Origin: Chloroflexota bacterium
GTDB lineage: Bacteria > Chloroflexota > Anaerolineae > UBA1429
Reading direction: 5' to 3'
DNA length: 6,963 nt
Assembly (NCBI GenBank): GCA_012513595.1
Contig: JAAZBY010000004.1
Coordinates: forward strand, 1-6,963
Shown here: positions 5,408-6,963 of the stretch, piece by piece
Position numbering within the stretch: position 1 is the first letter of the stretch
Layout of the letters: every line of letters starts with the position of its first letter
Notes under the pieces: generated by a model
The model's input: only the letters and a program-made list of their open reading frames with translations
Databases searched by the model: none
What the model was told of the DNA's origin: nothing
Program-made: the position numbers and the translations under genes

Positions 5408-6907
5408 ATGCACCTCTACTGGGGAGACCTGCACAACCACTGCGGCATCAGCTACGGCTACGGCAGCCTGGCCAACGCCCTGTCCGCCGCGCGTGAGCAG
5501 CTCGACTTTTGCGCCGTCACCGGGCACGCCCTGTGGCCCGATATCCCCGCGCGGACCCCGGCCACCGACTACCTCGTGGAGTTCCACGAGCGCGGCTTTG
5601 CCCGCCTGGCCGCCGGGTGGGAGGCCGTCCGCGCCGAGATCGCCGCGGCCAACGATCCGGGGCGCTTTGTCACCTTCCAGTCGTACGAGATGCACTCCCG
5701 CCGCTATGGCGACCACCATGTCCTCCCCCCCGCCGACGACCTGCCCCTGGCCCACGGCGAGTCTCCGGCCGCTATCCTGGCCGCCCTGGCGCCGCGGCCG
5801 GCCATCGCCGTGCCCCACCACGTCGCCTATGTCCCCGGGTACCGCGGCATTTCCTGGGCAGACCATGACCCCGCGCGGAGCCCCCTGGTGGAGGTGTACT
5901 CCAAGCATGGCTCCGGCATGGCCGACGAGGGCCCTCACCCCTACCTGCACTCCATGGGCCCGCGCGATTCGCGCAATACCGTGCTCCGCGGGCTGGAGTG
6001 CGGCCACCGCTTCGGCTTCCTGGCCTCCACCGATCACCACGCCGGCTACCCCGGTTCCTACGGGGATGGCCGCGCCGCCGTATGGGCCGCGGCGCTCACC
6101 CGTGAGGCGGTGTGGGAGGCGCTCCTTTCCCGGCGCACCTACGCCGTCACCGGAGACAAGATCGCCTGCCGCTTCGCCGTGAACGGCAGCCCCATGGGCT
6201 CCGTCGTGCGCTCCGGCGGCGGCAGGCGCACCGTCACGCTGGAGGTGGCCGCCTGCGCTGCGCTGGACAAGGTCATCGCCTACAAGAACGCCCGCCCCTG
6301 GCGCGTGGTGCCCGGCGAATCGTTGGGGGGCGCCGCCCGCCCAGGGCGGGTCAAGGTCCGCATCGAGATGGGCTGGGGCAACTCCCCGGCCGCCTTCCTC
6401 TGGCAGGGCCACGCCCGCCTGGCCGGTGGGGAGATCGCCTCCGTCGAGACCTGCTTCCGCGGGCAGAGCGTCCTGGCACCCAGCCGCGAGCGCGCCGACG
6501 ACCCGCACATCAACGCGCTGGATAACCACCTGCTGGCCAGCACGCCGGGCGAGGTGGCCTGGCGCTCTGTCACCTTCGCCAACCCCTCCACCCTCCACCC
6601 GGCCACCTGCGCGCTGATCCTCGAGATCGCCGGCGGCCCCTCGACGGCGCTGACCGTCTCCCTGAACGGCAAGACGGCCACCCTGACCGTGGCGGAGCTC
6701 CTGGCCGGCGGCCGCGGGGTCCACCTGCAGGACCACTCCTCTGAGGCGTTCCTCATCCACCGGGCCGTGCCTGAGCAGGAATACACCTTCCGCGGCACCT
6801 GGCGCGACGCCCCGCCCCCCGGCCCCGGCACCGACGTCTACCACGCCGAGGTGCGCCAGGTCAACGGGCAGTGCGCCTGGATCTCGCCGGTCTTCGTCGA
6901 GCGCTAG
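5408..6907 (+). CDS. DUF3604 / PHP-domain predicted metallohydrolase
   Basis: A 499-residue protein with an N-terminal PHP-like metal site and a C-terminal DUF3604 region. Putative metal ligands are DLHNH (7-11, His9 and His11), VTGH (37-40), SYEMHS (92-97, Glu94 and His96), PHH (136-138) and STDHH (207-211, Asp209 and His210). After these comes a block with GYPGSYGDGRAAVWAAALTREAVWEALLSRRTYAVTGD (213-250), highly typical of DUF3604. The C-terminus GQCAWISPVFVER (487-499) is the family's usual ending, in a beta-rich region. PHP enzymes are phosphoesterases or related metallohydrolases, but DUF3604 substrates are unknown. No signal peptide is visible; the protein starts directly at the metal motif, MHLYWGDLHNH. 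The ATG at 5408 is chosen because the frame upstream (open from 5252) runs into the opposite gene and lacks family similarity. The second PHP motif has Gly where Asp is usual. Confidence 0.9.
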   Translation: MHLYWGDLHNHCGISYGYGSLANALSAAREQLDFCAVTGHALWPDIPARTPATDYLVEFHERGFARLAAGWEAVRAEIAAANDPGRFVTFQSYEMHSRRYGDHHVLPPADDLPLAHGESPAAILAALAPRPAIAVPHHVAYVPGYRGISWADHDPARSPLVEVYSKHGSGMADEGPHPYLHSMGPRDSRNTVLRGLECGHRFGFLASTDHHAGYPGSYGDGRAAVWAAALTREAVWEALLSRRTYAVTGDKIACRFAVNGSPMGSVVRSGGGRRTVTLEVAACAALDKVIAYKNARPWRVVPGESLGGAARPGRVKVRIEMGWGNSPAAFLWQGHARLAGGEIASVETCFRGQSVLAPSRERADDPHINALDNHLLASTPGEVAWRSVTFANPSTLHPATCALILEIAGGPSTALTVSLNGKTATLTVAELLAGGRGVHLQDHSSEAFLIHRAVPEQEYTFRGTWRDAPPPGPGTDVYHAEVRQVNGQCAWISPVFVER

Positions 6908-6916
6908 CCGCGCGGC

Positions 6917-6963
6917 CTAGTACCACATGTGCTCCCGGTAGACCTCCAGCGCGTGGCAGTAGG
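6917..6963 (-). CDS. C-terminal end of an unidentified minus-strand gene
   Basis: Reading leftward from the right edge, one frame gives 14 residues, YCHALEVYREHMWY, followed by TAG at 6917-6919. Codons end mostly in G or C like the neighbours, and the residue mix looks protein-like. The stop is nine bases from the stop of the convergent DUF3604 gene, a typical tail-to-tail layout. It is too short to assign a family, and it may be chance. Confidence 0.4.
   Translation of the reverse strand, partial: YCHALEVYREHMWY

Noticed and set aside
6336..6350. Perfect 7-bp inverted repeat CCCGCCC-A-GGGCGGG
   Set aside because: It is inside the DUF3604 coding region, has a one-base centre, lacks a T tract, and is easily explained by GC-rich codons.
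5366..6844. Minus-strand open frame opposite the DUF3604 gene
   Set aside because: The translation is low-complexity Gly/Ala/Val and the opposite strand has clear PHP and DUF3604 motifs.

Overview
The window comes from a GC-rich bacterium. Nearly every codon ends in G or C, and ribosome binding sites are of the GGAGG type. The glycine cleavage P-protein is the split two-subunit form, and a DUF3604 PHP-type protein and a Gfo/Idh/MocA oxidoreductase are nearby. That mix fits soil or water lineages such as Armatimonadota, Chloroflexota or Planctomycetota, but no rRNA or marker gene fixes the taxon. There is no sign of phage, IS elements, tRNA, CRISPR or integrase, so this looks like ordinary chromosome.

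Layout: six genes run leftward on the minus strand, from about 5320 to the left edge. In transcription order they are: an aminoglycoside nucleotidyltransferase-like protein (4565-5320); a nitrilase-superfamily carbon-nitrogen hydrolase (3722-4492); a divergent HAM1/ITPase-like protein (3035-3628); a Gfo/Idh/MocA oxidoreductase with an inserted cysteine cluster (1806-2990); gcvH (1277-1684); and gcvPA (cut by the left edge). Gaps are 72, 93, 44 and 121 bases, and gcvH and gcvPA overlap by one base (TGATG). An 87-base divergent intergenic region separates this run from a single plus-strand gene (5408-6907), a DUF3604/PHP-domain predicted metallohydrolase. At the right edge the last codons of another minus-strand gene converge on it.

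Functionally, gcvH and gcvPA are a clear unit: the lipoyl carrier and one half of glycine decarboxylase. The other half (gcvPB) would be expected just beyond the left edge. The aminomethyltransferase gene gcvT, often next to gcvH, is not here; the Gfo/Idh gene sits upstream instead. The four upstream genes show no shared pathway that can be proved. Several keep their family fold signatures but depart at known active-site positions: the HAM1-like protein lacks the usual C-terminal motifs, the nucleotidyltransferase has Arg at the catalytic-Glu position, the nitrilase has Asp at the accessory-Glu position, and the PHP protein has TGH for TDH. These departures are the most interesting content. 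I did not find a convincing new multi-gene system.
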